Part shown: positions 26,918-36,848 of the stretch, in pieces | Numbering within the stretch: the first letter of the stretch is position 1 | Layout: every line of letters begins with the position of its first letter | DNA from: SAR86 cluster bacterium AG-447-A08 | GTDB lineage: Bacteria; Pseudomonadota; Gammaproteobacteria; Magnimaribacterales; Magnimaribacteraceae | Assembly (NCBI GenBank): GCA_003212335.1 | Contig: QCQA01000001.1 | Span: 224,177-288,176 of the forward strand | Length of the DNA stretch: 64,000 nucleotides | Direction: 5' to 3' | Notes under the pieces: generated by a model | Told to the model about the DNA's origin: nothing | Seen by the model: only the letters and a program-made list of their open reading frames with translations | Database searches by the model: none | Made by a program: the position numbers and the translations under genes

Positions 26918-27460
26918 TTAGTTCTTCTTATTTGGTGCCATCATCATAACAAGTTGTCTTCCTTCTAATGTTGGAAATTGTTCAACACTTGCCATGCTTT
27001 CTAAGTCAGATTCAACTCTCTTCAATAGTTCCATACCAATCTGTTGATGAGCCATTTCTCTTCCTCTAAACCTTAATGTAATCTTTGCTTTGTCTCCGTT
27101 TTCTATAAAACTCTTTATCTTGTTTACTTTAATCTCGTAATCATTTTTCTCAGTAACAGGTCTAAACTTAATCTCTTTAATTTGTTGTCTCTTTTGTTTT
27201 TTCTTTGAGGCTGCTTTTTGTTTCTTGGCATCAAAAATATGTTTACCGTGGTTTAATAATCTACAAACTAACGGGTCACCTTCTTTTGCCATCTGAACTA
27301 GATCTAAATTTGCTTCTTCAGCTTTAGATAATGCTTCAGAAAGACTTAAAATTCCTAACTGTTCACCTGACTCACTAATGAGTCTTACTTTGTCTGCTCT
27401 TATTTCACCGTTTATCGGCAAGCGTTTTTCAGACTTCTTAAAAGATTTTCTCTGAGCTAT
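26918..27460 (-). CDS. infC: Translation initiation factor IF-3, with apparent AUA start codon
   Basis: 180 residues if begun at ATA (27460). Reasons for that start: GGAG lies at 27467-27470, six bases ahead, and the extra 13 codons restore the basic N-terminal tail that E. coli IF-3 has before I-N-G-E-I-R-A. The first ordinary start candidate, a TTG at 27421, would begin only two residues before that motif and has no ribosome binding site. infC is known for a rare start (AUU in E. coli), which lets IF-3 repress its own synthesis by rejecting non-standard starts. The C-terminal domain includes [17 protein letters not shown]. It follows thrS by 16 bases. Confidence 0.93.
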   Translation of the reverse strand: MAQRKSFKKSEKRLPINGEIRADKVRLISESGEQLGILSLSEALSKAEEANLDLVQMAKEGDPLVCRLLNHGKHIFDAKKQKAASKKKQKRQQIKEIKFRPVTEKNDYEIKVNKIKSFIENGDKAKITLRFRGREMAHQQIGMELLKRVESDLESMASVEQFPTLEGRQLVMMMAPNKKN

Positions 27461-27476
27461 GTGATTCTCCTATTAA

Positions 27477-29402
27477 CTATTTTTTTTCATCCACTACATT
27501 CTGAAGCTTTTGGATGAAGTCATCTATTGACATCTCTCCAAGATCTTCTCCTCCTCTAGCCCTAACTGATATGGTGTTATTTTCCATTTCTCTGTTTCCT
27601 GCTATCAAAAGAAAAGGTGTCTTCTGTAAAGAGTGGTCGCGAATTTTATAAGTGATCTTCTCTTTCCTCAAGTCTGAATGAGCTCTAAATCCACTTTTTT
27701 TCAATAAATCGGCTATTTTTTGACAATATTCAGCCTGTTTATCAGTAATATTAAGAATTTCTGCTTGAATCGGAGATAACCAAGCAGGTAACGCACCACC
27801 ATAATGCTCAATTAAAACTCCTAAGAATCTCTCGAAAGATCCTAATACAGCTCGATGAATCATAACTGGATGATATCGCTCGCTATCAGGACCAACAAAC
27901 TTAGCATCTAATCTTTCAGGCAGAATAAAATCTGCTTGAAAAGTACCACATTGCCATTCCCTTCCTAGGGCATCTATAAGAACAAAGTCTAATTTAGGAC
28001 CATAGAAGGCTCCATCCCCTTCCACCACTTCATAAGGAAGTTTTAAATTCTTAATGGCATTTTCAAGAGCTAATTCTGCCTTATCCCAAATTTCATCTGT
28101 GCCTGCTCTCACTTCTGGTCTAGTAGAAAGCTTGATTTCAAAAGCTTCAAAACCCAATTGAGCGTAAATATCTGATAAAAGCTCTATAAAGTTCTTAGTC
28201 TCATCTTGAATTTGATCTTCGGTACAGAAGATGTGTCCATCATCCTGCGTAAATCCTCTTACTCTCATCAATCCATGCAAAGTTCCCGAAGCTTCATATC
28301 TATGACAAGAGCCAAACTCAGAAAACCGGATGGGAAGATCTTTGTAAGACCTCAGACCTTGATTAAATACCTGGACATGACATGGACAATTCATAGGCTT
28401 GAGGGCATTTGTTCTTTTTTCGTTGGCATGTTCTTCATCTATCTCGGTAATGAACATGTTTTCTCGATACTTATCCCAATGGCCAGAAGCTTCCCACAAT
28501 TTTCTATCTACGATTTGTGGTGTATTAATTTCTTGATAGTCGAATTCGTCTTGTTTTTCTTTAATAAAGTTTTTAAGAACTGAGTAAATAGACCACCCTT
28601 TAGGATGCCAGAAAACCATTCCAGGAGCTTCTTCTTGGAAGTGAAATAGATCAAGCTGTCTACCAAGTTTGCGATGATCTCTTTTTTCAGCCTCTTCTTG
28701 CTGCAATATATAATTATCTAAATCCTTTGAATCTGGCCAGGCAGTACCGTATATCCTCTGAAGCATTTCGTTTTTTGAATCTCCTTTCCAATATGCTCCC
28801 GAAGTTTTAGTAAGCTTAAAAGCTTTCAGATGTCTCATGTTGGTAACATGAGGTCCACGACACATGTCTATGTATTCTTCATGATGATATAAAGCTATTA
28901 CCTCTCCATCGGGTATTTCTTCTGCAAGATGAACCTTATAAGGCTCATTTCTTTTTTGAAAAGTATCAATAGCCTGATTTCTTGAAACTACCTCACGCAC
29001 TACGTCATACTTAGTTTTGGCAAGTTGCTTCATTCTTTTTTCGATGGCTTCTAAATCTTCATTTGTAAGATTTTTATCGAGTTTTATGTCGTAATAAAAT
29101 CCATCTTTTATTACAGGACCTATAGCCATCTGTGCATTTGGGTATATTTGTTTAAGAGCATGGGCAAAAAGATGCGCGCAAGAGTGTCTTACAATCTCAA
29201 TTCCCTCATCATCCTTAATAGTAACTATCTCAAGATCACAATCTTCTTGGATAATATCCGAGGCGTCTACCAACAACCCGTTTACTTTTCCCGCAACGGT
29301 TGCCTTTGCTAAGCCTGGGCCAATATCTTTAGCGATATCGTCGATACTTAATGGATTATCAAATTTTCTTTTGGAATTATCAGGAAGAGTAATAGTGGGC
29401 AT
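27477..29402 (-). CDS. thrS: Threonine-tRNA ligase
   Basis: 641 residues, normal. Domains in order: TGS (about 1-60), the editing domain with [11 protein letters not shown] and the zinc/editing C-R-G-P-H, the class II catalytic core with M-N-C-P-C-H and R-x-x-E-x-G-S-C-H-R-Y-E, and the anticodon-binding domain. It charges tRNA-Thr and clears Ser-tRNA-Thr. The 66-base leader has a stem GTGCCC/GGGACAC, one bulge, that might contribute to control; I do not see a clear tRNA-Thr mimic. Confidence 0.98.
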   Translation of the reverse strand: MPTITLPDNSKRKFDNPLSIDDIAKDIGPGLAKATVAGKVNGLLVDASDIIQEDCDLEIVTIKDDEGIEIVRHSCAHLFAHALKQIYPNAQMAIGPVIKDGFYYDIKLDKNLTNEDLEAIEKRMKQLAKTKYDVVREVVSRNQAIDTFQKRNEPYKVHLAEEIPDGEVIALYHHEEYIDMCRGPHVTNMRHLKAFKLTKTSGAYWKGDSKNEMLQRIYGTAWPDSKDLDNYILQQEEAEKRDHRKLGRQLDLFHFQEEAPGMVFWHPKGWSIYSVLKNFIKEKQDEFDYQEINTPQIVDRKLWEASGHWDKYRENMFITEIDEEHANEKRTNALKPMNCPCHVQVFNQGLRSYKDLPIRFSEFGSCHRYEASGTLHGLMRVRGFTQDDGHIFCTEDQIQDETKNFIELLSDIYAQLGFEAFEIKLSTRPEVRAGTDEIWDKAELALENAIKNLKLPYEVVEGDGAFYGPKLDFVLIDALGREWQCGTFQADFILPERLDAKFVGPDSERYHPVMIHRAVLGSFERFLGVLIEHYGGALPAWLSPIQAEILNITDKQAEYCQKIADLLKKSGFRAHSDLRKEKITYKIRDHSLQKTPFLLIAGNREMENNTISVRARGGEDLGEMSIDDFIQKLQNVVDEKK

Positions 29403-29468
29403 AATCAGTGGTGTCCCATACTAAAGGGCACTTGTTAAATAAAAGGTTATTATAGTGGAGATTTGTAA

Positions 29469-30071
29469 TCAAGGCGACAAAAGCACTCTCTTCCATTCAG
29501 AGTTTTCTTTTTTATAAAGCTCTCTTTTATGTAATCTATTCTTTTGATCTATCCAGAATTCTATAGATTCTGGAACTACCATGAATCCTCCCCATCTTTT
29601 TGGCCTTACTATTTCTTTATCTAGATGTTCAATTTCAAAACTTTTGGATTGTTCCACCAGTGCCTCATAGGAATCTAATTCTTGACTCTGCAAAGAAACA
29701 GAAGCAGATATTTGAGACCCTCTGGGTCTTGAAGAAAAGTACTCATCATTTTCTTCATTGCTAACCATTTTGCACTTTCCTTCTATTCTTATTTGTTTAT
29801 TGGTCTTAGCCCACCAAAAGGTGAGCGCGATAAATGGAAATTCTAGAATTTGTTTTCCTTTATTGCCCTCATAGTCAGTAAAGAATACAAGCCCCTCAGA
29901 TGATATTCTCTTGAGTAAGACCATTCTAGAGGTGGGCTTCCCCTTTGAATTAACTGAAGAGAGGTTCATGGCATGAGGCAAAGCAACTGAGTCAGTCTCT
30001 GCTTCCTGAATCCATTCATGAACTCTAGAAATAGGTTCTGAAAGAGAGCCAGTGACTTCGTAAGATTTCAT
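29469..30071 (-). CDS. pdxH: Pyridoxamine 5'-phosphate oxidase
   Basis: 200 residues. FMN-binding segments S-R-M-V-L-L-K and F-F-T-D-Y-E-G-N-K-G, then F-x-W-x-x, and the C-terminal signature W-G-G-F-M-V-V-P-E-S-I-E-F-W are all present. It oxidises pyridoxamine or pyridoxine phosphate to pyridoxal phosphate. Its ATG follows the DoxX stop directly. Confidence 0.97.
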   Translation of the reverse strand: MKSYEVTGSLSEPISRVHEWIQEAETDSVALPHAMNLSSVNSKGKPTSRMVLLKRISSEGLVFFTDYEGNKGKQILEFPFIALTFWWAKTNKQIRIEGKCKMVSNEENDEYFSSRPRGSQISASVSLQSQELDSYEALVEQSKSFEIEHLDKEIVRPKRWGGFMVVPESIEFWIDQKNRLHKRELYKKENSEWKRVLLSP

Positions 30072-30512
30072 TTAGTTTTTACTAGAAACCCAGTAATCTA
30101 GACTGAGATACTTACCTCCACCAAAACATAACAAAGATAAAAGCATCAAACTGTATATAGCAGCAAACTCTATGCCATTTGCTTCATGGGGCCAGCCATT
30201 TTGATAGTGAACTAAATATCCAGCAAAAAACATTACAATTAAGAGCGGTATTGTTGCCCATCTGACAAATAACCCGACTAGTAGAAGAACAGCACCACCA
30301 GCCTCAGTTAATATGACTAACCAAGTAAAGATATCAGGTAACGGAACACCTAAAGTACCCAGATAGCCTGAAAACTTATTAAAAGAATCAATCTTTCCAA
30401 CTCCTGCGAACCAAAGAACATAAAAAAGGTACAGCCTTAGAAACAGTAAAGGTACAAAATCTACTCTTTCAAAACTTTTCAATGAGTTGTGTATTTTGAG
30501 TATAAATTTCAT
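30072..30512 (-). CDS. DoxX-family membrane protein
   Basis: 146 residues with four hydrophobic helices. R-L-Y-L-F-Y-V-L-W-F-A-G-V-G-K-I-D, P-D-I-F-T-W-L-V-I-L-T-E-A-G-G and the third helix's R-W-A-T-I-P-L follow the DoxX pattern. Members sit in the inner membrane; some work with quinone-linked oxidoreductases, but most have no known role. It is between the KAS III and pdxH genes with overlaps of 0-2 bases, so all three share a transcript. Confidence 0.88.
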   Translation of the reverse strand: MKFILKIHNSLKSFERVDFVPLLFLRLYLFYVLWFAGVGKIDSFNKFSGYLGTLGVPLPDIFTWLVILTEAGGAVLLLVGLFVRWATIPLLIVMFFAGYLVHYQNGWPHEANGIEFAAIYSLMLLSLLCFGGGKYLSLDYWVSSKN

Positions 30513-30513
30513 T

Positions 30514-31626
30514 TTAAATTTTTTTAATAATTACACTTCCTACAGAGTATCCGGCTCCAAAAGAACTTATAACTCCAACTTGATTTTTAGAAAAATCATT
30601 TTTATGTTGGTGAAAAGCAATTATAGAACCTGCAGAACTAGTATTTGCATAATTATCTAGGATTATTGGCATCTCCCCTTCCTCAGGATCTCTTCCTAAT
30701 AACCTCTTGGCAATAAGTTGGTTCATATTTAGATTAGCTTGATGCAACCATAATCTCTTTACTTTGTTTATATCAATTTTGAGCTCGCTAAGATGGTTTG
30801 CTATATGATCTTGAACCATTGGTACCACCTCTTTAAAAACACTACGACCCTTTTGAATAAATAGTTTATCAGGTGAATCGGGGTCAGAATCCTCAGGAGC
30901 ATTCAAAAAACCAAAGTTATTTCTAATATTATTAGAGAACTTTGTTTGTAATTTAGTACCTAAGATTTTAAAAGCCTGTTCAGAATGACTATCCCTTTCA
31001 AGAATAATAGCTGTACAAGCATCTCCAAAAATAAAGTGTGCATCTCTATCTTTGAAATTCAAATGGCCTGAACAAATTTCTGGATTTACCACTAAGACTC
31101 TATCAGCTACCCCTGATTGGATATCATTATAAGCATTTTGGATAGCGAAAGTTGCAGAGGAACAAGCAACATTCATATCATAAGCATAACCATTTATTCC
31201 AAGTTCCTCTTGTATTTCTATCGCAACTGCAGGGTAAGCTCTCTGTAAGTTAGAACAACCACAAATAACAGCATCTAAATCAGATGCATCAATTTCTGCC
31301 TGACTTATCGCTTCTTTAGAAGCTTTTATGGCCATTTCAGCAAGTATGGATATCTGAGAATTAGACCTTTCATCTAATTTAGGCCTCATTCTATTAATGT
31401 CTAGTATTCCTTTTTTATCTTGAACAAACCTTTTTTCAATTCCAGAAGCTTTTTTTATAAATTCTGAACTGGAAGGCACTAAAGCTTCTAAATCTCCTGC
31501 AGCTATGAGCTCTTTATTGTCTTCATTAAACTTTGAAACATAGTCATTGAAACTATGCACCAATTCTTCATTAGTTATGTATTCTGAAGGTGTAAATAAA
31601 CCTGTACCTGAAATTACTACTGACAT
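30514..31626 (-). CDS. Beta-ketoacyl-ACP synthase III-like enzyme
   Basis: 370 residues, longer than FabH (about 317). The thiolase fold has the complete triad: Cys155 in N-V-A-C-S-S, His295 in L-H-Q-A-N and Asn328 in Y-A-N-T-S. An insert of about 40 residues near the N-terminus (about 25-70) marks the longer KAS III group that in Pseudomonas (PA3286) draws medium-chain acyl-CoA from beta-oxidation into fatty acid synthesis. That specific role is inference. It lies upstream of DoxX and pdxH. Confidence 0.88.
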   Translation of the reverse strand: MSVVISGTGLFTPSEYITNEELVHSFNDYVSKFNEDNKELIAAGDLEALVPSSSEFIKKASGIEKRFVQDKKGILDINRMRPKLDERSNSQISILAEMAIKASKEAISQAEIDASDLDAVICGCSNLQRAYPAVAIEIQEELGINGYAYDMNVACSSATFAIQNAYNDIQSGVADRVLVVNPEICSGHLNFKDRDAHFIFGDACTAIILERDSHSEQAFKILGTKLQTKFSNNIRNNFGFLNAPEDSDPDSPDKLFIQKGRSVFKEVVPMVQDHIANHLSELKIDINKVKRLWLHQANLNMNQLIAKRLLGRDPEEGEMPIILDNYANTSSAGSIIAFHQHKNDFSKNQVGVISSFGAGYSVGSVIIKKI

Positions 31627-31666
31627 GTATCTAAATAATAAGACAAATTAAATCTTAAATCCCATT

Positions 31667-32398
31667 TTATTTTTTTATTTGTTTTTCTATTTCCTCGAAT
31701 GCAGATTGTATTTCAATAAATTTATCTTTGGCCTTTTCTAAAAGCTCTTCAGGCAAGCCCTTAGAAAGTAAGGTATCAGGATGAAATTCTTTTCTTTTTC
31801 TTTGATAAGCAGTTTTTATTTCTTTATAAGACATATCTTTTGTTACTCCTAAAACGGCATATGCGTCTGAAATATCTGCTCCAAACTTTCTTTTATTCAG
31901 GTTAAATAAATCGGGTTCTAAACCAAAGATGGGTATTGCTTCACTAAGGATCGCCTCTTCTGTGGGATCTAGATGTCCATCTGCCATGGATAACTCAAAC
32001 AGTAATTCGTAAAACATAACCAATGCAGATTGATTGTTAGATAAAAGTGAAGAAAGTTGGGAAGCATAGTCCCTGAATGAGTTGTTATCATCTTTTGCGT
32101 GGTTAAATACCTGAATGGCAAAAGCTCTTTGGTCGGGTGGAAATTTAAATCTATCTTTAATAAAGTGATCAACTTTATCAACTTCTTCTCTTGTTACTTT
32201 TCCATCTGCTTTAGCAATTTTCGCAAAACAGGCGAATAATGCAGTAAAAAAAGCTGCCTGATTCTTTTGATTAATACTTGGCCTTGCTTGCTCTTTATCT
32301 CCAAGTTTTGAGCCTATTATAGCTCCTAAGATTCCACCTATTGGTCCGCCAATGGTAAAACCGATCATTCCGCCTATGCCTGCTTTCCAAAAACTCAT
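31667..32398 (-). CDS. djlA: TerB/DnaJ-domain co-chaperone, DjlA-like
   Basis: 243 residues. A Gly-rich hydrophobic N-terminus (about 8-31), which may insert in the membrane, is followed by a TerB-like helical domain with acidic A-D-G-K-V-T and A-D-G-H-L-D segments (about 60-160) and a C-terminal J domain (about 180-243) whose H-P-D is at 206-208. DjlA is a membrane-bound DnaK co-chaperone that senses envelope stress in E. coli. The order of domains matches. Confidence 0.88.
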   Translation of the reverse strand: MSFWKAGIGGMIGFTIGGPIGGILGAIIGSKLGDKEQARPSINQKNQAAFFTALFACFAKIAKADGKVTREEVDKVDHFIKDRFKFPPDQRAFAIQVFNHAKDDNNSFRDYASQLSSLLSNNQSALVMFYELLFELSMADGHLDPTEEAILSEAIPIFGLEPDLFNLNKRKFGADISDAYAVLGVTKDMSYKEIKTAYQRKRKEFHPDTLLSKGLPEELLEKAKDKFIEIQSAFEEIEKQIKK

Positions 32399-32461
32399 AT
32401 CTTACCTATTGTAATTCACCTAAATATATATAAAACTAGAATTATAAATTAAGGGGAAAAA

Positions 32462-32869
32462 ATGAGTTTACCTGTAGTTGACTATCTCAAACTTCCAGAA
32501 GGAGAAGATCCTTATTTGGAAGGACACAAATGTAAAGAATGTGGTTCTATTTTTTTGGGTGAAAGAAATGTCTGCTCAAACTGTTTTGCTAGAGATTCAA
32601 TTGAACCTATCAAACTGAATAATACAGGTAAACTATATTCTTACTCTATAGTCTTCAGATCTTTTCCTGGGATTGAAGTCCCCTATATATCTGCAATAGT
32701 TGATTTAGATGGTGGAGGGACTGTTAAAGGTAATCTGATTGATTGCGAACCTGATCCTGAAAAAATAAATTTCGACATGCCGGTTGAAGTTGTCTTTGAT
32801 GACGCACTAGGAAGAAAAGATAAAGATGGAAATAGTTATATTAGTTATTTCTTTAAACCAATTTCTTAA
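32462..32869 (+). CDS. DUF35-type zinc-ribbon/OB-fold protein
   Basis: 135 residues. A rubredoxin-like zinc ribbon with C-K-E-C and C-S-N-C (about 23-42) precedes an OB-fold. Such proteins are paired with SCP2-type thiolases or HMG-CoA synthases and act as partners for acyl-CoA transfer. The thiolase gene begins 11 bases downstream with its own GGGAGA site, so the two probably form a complex. Confidence 0.9.
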   Translation: MSLPVVDYLKLPEGEDPYLEGHKCKECGSIFLGERNVCSNCFARDSIEPIKLNNTGKLYSYSIVFRSFPGIEVPYISAIVDLDGGGTVKGNLIDCEPDPEKINFDMPVEVVFDDALGRKDKDGNSYISYFFKPIS

Positions 32870-32880
32870 GGGAGAAAATT

Positions 32881-34020
32881 ATGAGTGATGTTTATGTATT
32901 AGGGGTCGATATGATCAAGTTCGGAAGATTTCCAGAAAGAACAGTCCCAGACCTCGGGGCAGAAGCTGCGTTATTAGCATTAGATGATGCTGGCTTAAAT
33001 ATAGGCAATATGGAAGCTTTTTATTGCGGAAATCTTGGTCAAGCCAACGCTATGGTTGGTCAAAGAATACTTCAAGAAATTGGGCAAACTGGGATACCAG
33101 TAGTTAATTGTTCAAATGCCTGTGCAACAGGAGCTACTGCTTTCAGAGAAGCCTGGACCTCAATAAAAGCTGGTTTATATGATGTAGTTCTAGCTGTGGG
33201 AGTAGAGCAAATGGGTACAGGGCTTTTAGGCGGAGCTGGTGGTGGAACAGGAATACCTAAAGAAGGTTTACTGGGTTCGGGGACTATGCCTGCTGTATTT
33301 GCTGAAGCTGGAATGGAACATGCTCGTCAGTATGGTACTACTTTTGAGCAATTTGCAAAAATATCTGTAAAAAATCATCACCATTCAACGATGAATCCTA
33401 AAGCAAGGTACCAAATAGAAACCCCTCTAGATGAAGTGATGAATGCTGAGATGATTTCTTATCCTAATACAAAGTTGATGTGCTCAGTTAATGTTGATGG
33501 GGCTGCAGCAGCTGTCTTAGTCTCAGAGAAAAAAGCAAAAGAACTAGGGATGCAAAGAGCTGTTAGGATTAAAGCCTCGGTTATGACAAGTGATCCTTAT
33601 CAAGAAAGAGATCTCGTCATGCCTGATGTTAATTCATGTACAAGAAAAGCTGCAGCTGAAGCATATGAAATGGCTGGTCTAGACTCGAATGATATAGATT
33701 TAGTGGAGTTACATGACTGTTTTGCTACAGCTGAAATGTTACATTATGAAAATCTGGGTCTCTGCAATGAAGGCGAGGCTGGAAGATTAATAGATGAAGG
33801 TGAAGTTGAATTGGGTGGCAGAATACCGGTTAATGTCTCAGGTGGTTTACTTTCCAAAGGTCATCCATTGGGCGCAACAGGTATAGCAAACATTTATGAG
33901 GTTTGTACTCATCTAAGAGGTGAAGCAGGAGAAAGACAAGTAGATAATGCGAGAATAGGAATGACGCATGTTATAGGCCTGGGAAGTGCTTGCGGAATAC
34001 ATATTCTAGAAAAGGTCTAA
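32881..34020 (+). CDS. Thiolase (SCP2-type acetyl-CoA acetyltransferase)
   Basis: 379 residues. The nucleophilic cysteine lies in N-C-S-N-A-C-A-T-G (about residues 78-86), the second active-site region is L-H-D-C-F and the end G-G-L-L-S-K-G-H-P-L-G-A-T-G holds the catalytic His. It resembles the SCP-x type, which cleaves 3-ketoacyl-CoAs, often branched or steroid side chains, and works with a DUF35 partner such as the one just upstream. Confidence 0.92.
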   Translation: MSDVYVLGVDMIKFGRFPERTVPDLGAEAALLALDDAGLNIGNMEAFYCGNLGQANAMVGQRILQEIGQTGIPVVNCSNACATGATAFREAWTSIKAGLYDVVLAVGVEQMGTGLLGGAGGGTGIPKEGLLGSGTMPAVFAEAGMEHARQYGTTFEQFAKISVKNHHHSTMNPKARYQIETPLDEVMNAEMISYPNTKLMCSVNVDGAAAAVLVSEKKAKELGMQRAVRIKASVMTSDPYQERDLVMPDVNSCTRKAAAEAYEMAGLDSNDIDLVELHDCFATAEMLHYENLGLCNEGEAGRLIDEGEVELGGRIPVNVSGGLLSKGHPLGATGIANIYEVCTHLRGEAGERQVDNARIGMTHVIGLGSACGIHILEKV

Positions 34021-34025
34021 CCTTT

Positions 34026-34517
34026 ATGATTATAGGTGTTGTAAGTGACACTCATAACAATATAAAGAATATAAAAAAGATCATTTCTTTATTTAATAAT
34101 GAAAGGGTTTCTCATGTAATTCATACTGGTGATATAGCTAATGCAAAATCATTAGAAATATTTTCTGAATTAAACAGCAAGCTTATTGGCGTATACGGAA
34201 ACAATGATAGAAATGAAACAGGTATAAAGGAAATTGTTAGCATCAATAATTTCGAATTTCAAGAACCTCCCAATGTAATAACTCTATGTCACAAAAATAT
34301 AGCTATATTTCATGAACCTGATCCCATTGATGGCTTCCTTTTAAAAAACAAAAATATTGATATCGTTATCCATGGACATACTCATAGATATACTAATGAA
34401 ACTAGACAAGGGATTTTATTTTTTAATCCTGGGGAGTGTGCGGGTATGCGCGTAGGAAGCAATGCCATTGGTTTTTTAGATTTGAAAAATCTAGAAGCTA
34501 GAAGAATTTTCTTTTGA
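34026..34517 (+). CDS. YfcE/MJ0936-type metallophosphoesterase
   Basis: 163 residues from ATG at 34026, chosen because the metal motif G-V-V-S-D-T-H-N-N starts right there; a longer frame would run into the thiolase end. Further motifs: H-T-G-D-I, Y-G-N-N-D and H-G-H-T-H. The protein binds two metals and hydrolyses phosphodiesters. Biological role unknown. Its end overlaps the convergent small membrane gene by 20 bases. Confidence 0.9.
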   Translation: MIIGVVSDTHNNIKNIKKIISLFNNERVSHVIHTGDIANAKSLEIFSELNSKLIGVYGNNDRNETGIKEIVSINNFEFQEPPNVITLCHKNIAIFHEPDPIDGFLLKNKNIDIVIHGHTHRYTNETRQGILFFNPGECAGMRVGSNAIGFLDLKNLEARRIFF

Positions 34518-34788
34518 TAAATAGATAAATTACTATAGAAAAGAAACCTATAGGTATCGACAAGAAAAGTGGCCTCAAGACTCTTATTGAGTAGTTATTT
34601 TCAAAAATAACATTAAAAATAAAAGTAAAAATAGAAGGTGCATACTCTGAAAGTGAAACTTCTATTTGAGCTGGAGTAATAAAGAATATCAACATTAGAA
34701 AAAATATCTCGTAAAAATATTTTGTGCTAATTCTTGCAAGAGATAAACAAATAAATATTGAGGAAACTAGGTAAACTATCCAAAACAT
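34498..34788 (-). CDS. Small membrane protein of unknown function
   Basis: 96 residues, with three hydrophobic segments (about 1-16, 25-45, 70-92) and a Lys/Arg tail. I recognise no family. It begins three bases after the stop of rnd and so may be read from the same transcript; it converges with the phosphodiesterase. Could be real because of the coupling and the clean membrane topology. Confidence 0.5.
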   Translation of the reverse strand: MFWIVYLVSSIFICLSLARISTKYFYEIFFLMLIFFITPAQIEVSLSEYAPSIFTFIFNVIFENNYSIRVLRPLFLSIPIGFFSIVIYLFIKRKFF

Positions 34789-34791
34789 TTA

Positions 34792-35619
34792 CTATTTCAA
34801 AATATTCAACATCTTGTCTTTGATTAACTCACTTCTCCATAAAGTTATTTCTTTACAGGCTGAATCTAATCCTACCTTTAGAACTAATCTTAAAAAATCT
34901 TTTTGGGATTTTTTTGAAAAAAATAAAGTTGGATTAATTTTTTCCCGTCGTGAAATTTCTTCAACTACCTTACTAAACCTACTTAACATTTCTGCCTCTT
35001 GGACCTTGCTAATAGTTCTATCTAGTTCAACATAGTTCGTGCGCTCAATAAAGGTCATCTCTAAAAGTCGTTTAACATCTTGATCATGCCAGCTAAGCTT
35101 GGAAGTATTAGATAGTTGCTGTTTTTGTAACCTATATAGGTGAATCAAGTATTCTACATCTAATGCTGCATATTTAAGTTGTGATTCAGAAAGTGGTCTT
35201 CTCATCCAGTTAGATCTTGTTTCTTTCTTGTCTAGATTGATTCCTAACTCTTTCTCAACAAGGCTCTGGTAACTTATAGAGAAATCACTATCTAAAAAGG
35301 CATTTGCTATCTGGGTGTCAAAAATATTAACCATCTCTTGATTGGTCCAAGCATATATAGCCTCTACATCTTCTTTGCACGAATGAAATATTTTAAGCAC
35401 AGTGTCTGCAAAAAGAAAACTGGCACTCTCTTTAGGATTATCGATTGCCAGAGTATCAATTAGAAAAGTTTCTTCATCATCATTCACTTGTAGCAAAGCT
35501 AATTGCATATTATTTTTGTTTGTCCTTCGGAATTCCGTGTCTACACCCAAAAAAGGCTTGGTAAGAAGCTCGTGATTTAAAAAGTTCAAATCCTCTTTTG
35601 AATTAATGTATGTGTACAA
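34792..35619 (-). CDS. rnd: Ribonuclease D
   Basis: 275 residues, shorter than the 375 of E. coli, with reduced C-terminal HRDC part. The DEDD exonuclease motifs are complete: D27-x-E29 in V-D-T-E-F, D84 in K-E-D-V-E, and Y150...D154 in Y-A-A-L-D-V. RNase D trims tRNA 3' ends. The start is TTG at 35619, and E. coli rnd is also known to start with UUG. I see no strong ribosome binding site. Confidence 0.92.
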   Translation of the reverse strand: MYTYINSKEDLNFLNHELLTKPFLGVDTEFRRTNKNNMQLALLQVNDDEETFLIDTLAIDNPKESASFLFADTVLKIFHSCKEDVEAIYAWTNQEMVNIFDTQIANAFLDSDFSISYQSLVEKELGINLDKKETRSNWMRRPLSESQLKYAALDVEYLIHLYRLQKQQLSNTSKLSWHDQDVKRLLEMTFIERTNYVELDRTISKVQEAEMLSRFSKVVEEISRREKINPTLFFSKKSQKDFLRLVLKVGLDSACKEITLWRSELIKDKMLNILK

Positions 35620-35688
35620 AATTATTTATTTGTTTGGAAAATTCATTTATTTTTTTCGATTTTCTATATTTGATTACTTTCGAGTTAC

Positions 35689-36756
35689 TTAGTTAAAAGT
35701 ATCGTTGCCTGGATATCGTTTTTTTGATTCAGGATATTTTATTATCAAAAAATAGCTAAGCCAAACCATAATAAATCCATAAAATTGAATATACTCCTCT
35801 GTGTTATTGTTTATGAAATAAACAGCAAAGCTAGAGGAGAGTGTTGTTACAAAAATAAAAATGAGTAAGACTTTCCATTTCTCATACCCTGCATCTAAAA
35901 GCATATGGTGTGCATGTGAACGATCACCTAAGAACAGAGATTGTCTCAAAACAATTCGCTTCATAAATGTAGAAAGTGCATCAATCAAAGGTAAAAGGAT
36001 TATCCAGAGTGCTGTAACAGGTTTGAGAAAACTTTCTGAAGATGGCTGTGATAAAGCAACTAGCAACCAGGCAATGATGAAGCCCAGCCACATAGAGCCT
36101 GAATCTCCTAAAAATATTTTCCATTTCTTTCCAAGCAGGCCTAGGTTAAACACAAGAAAAATACCTAAGATTACAGATCCAAAAAAAAGAAAGGATGTAT
36201 GGCCATTACTTACAGCAATAAAGGCTAGAGCGCTGCTTGCTATAAAAACAACAAATCCCACCAGACCATCCATACCATCAAGCATGTTAAAGGCATTACA
36301 AACCCCTACAACCATAAAAATAGTTACGGGTATACCGACCTTGCCTAAATGAATATCGAAAACACCAAATAGATTACCTAAATCTCTTAAATAAACATCA
36401 GTAACGATAATTACCAACCAACTTGCAAAGATCTGTATTACTAGTCTGGCTGAAAAGGGTAAAGGTCTAATGTCATCCCATAATCCTAAGAATAAAATAA
36501 TTAAAGATATAAACCATATGGGGGTTAAAGTTTTATAAATTTCCTGTTGACCAAAACCAAAATTAAAAAAAAGAAAGCCGAGAATTACTGAAGAAGTCAA
36601 ACAAATAGCAATTCCTCCTCCTAAAGAGATTTCTCCTTTATGGATTTTTCTTACTCCATCAGGCTTATCAACAATACCTAATTTTTTGAAACACCAAATT
36701 GTTAAAAAACAAGATAGAAAGGTTAATGAAGTTGTAATTAAGTATGCTACGACCAT
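35689..36756 (-). CDS. wecA: Undecaprenyl-phosphate GlcNAc-1-phosphate transferase (WecA/MraY family)
   Basis: 355 residues with about ten to eleven helices. Family motifs: D-K-P-D-G-V-R-K-I-H (about 31-40), the two-Asp L-W-D-D-I, N-M-L-D-G-M-D-G, D-S-G-S and R-S-H-A-H-H. It transfers a sugar phosphate onto undecaprenyl phosphate at the inner face of the inner membrane, the first step of O-antigen or related glycans. Its site beside the polysaccharide locus supports this role. The exact sugar (GlcNAc, GalNAc or another) is not shown. Confidence 0.9.
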   Translation of the reverse strand: MVVAYLITTSLTFLSCFLTIWCFKKLGIVDKPDGVRKIHKGEISLGGGIAICLTSSVILGFLFFNFGFGQQEIYKTLTPIWFISLIILFLGLWDDIRPLPFSARLVIQIFASWLVIIVTDVYLRDLGNLFGVFDIHLGKVGIPVTIFMVVGVCNAFNMLDGMDGLVGFVVFIASSALAFIAVSNGHTSFLFFGSVILGIFLVFNLGLLGKKWKIFLGDSGSMWLGFIIAWLLVALSQPSSESFLKPVTALWIILLPLIDALSTFMKRIVLRQSLFLGDRSHAHHMLLDAGYEKWKVLLIFIFVTTLSSSFAVYFINNNTEEYIQFYGFIMVWLSYFLIIKYPESKKRYPGNDTFN

Positions 36757-36818
36757 GTCTTCTTGTTAAAGAGTATATTGTGTTTGATTATATAGCTATG
36801 ATTAGTTAACAGTTAACT

Positions 36819-36824
36819 TATAAT
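36819..36824 (+). promoter_or_regulatory. Candidate -10 box of tRNA-Leu (and ugd)
   Basis: TATAAT stands 25 bases before the tRNA, followed by a G+C-rich stretch (GCGC) as is usual in stable-RNA promoters. No good -35 box is seen at the right distance. Confidence 0.4.
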
Positions 36825-36848
36825 ATCATGCGCAAGTGTTTTCTATTA

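Noticed and set aside
29403..29468. thrS leader hairpin as an operator mimicking tRNA-Thr
   Set aside because: The stem (GTGCCC/GGGACAC) has no Thr anticodon-like loop, so I did not list it as a feature.
36801..36818. GTTAACAGTTAAC direct repeat upstream of tRNA-Leu as an attachment site
   Set aside because: No second copy of this or of the tRNA end was seen elsewhere in the window.
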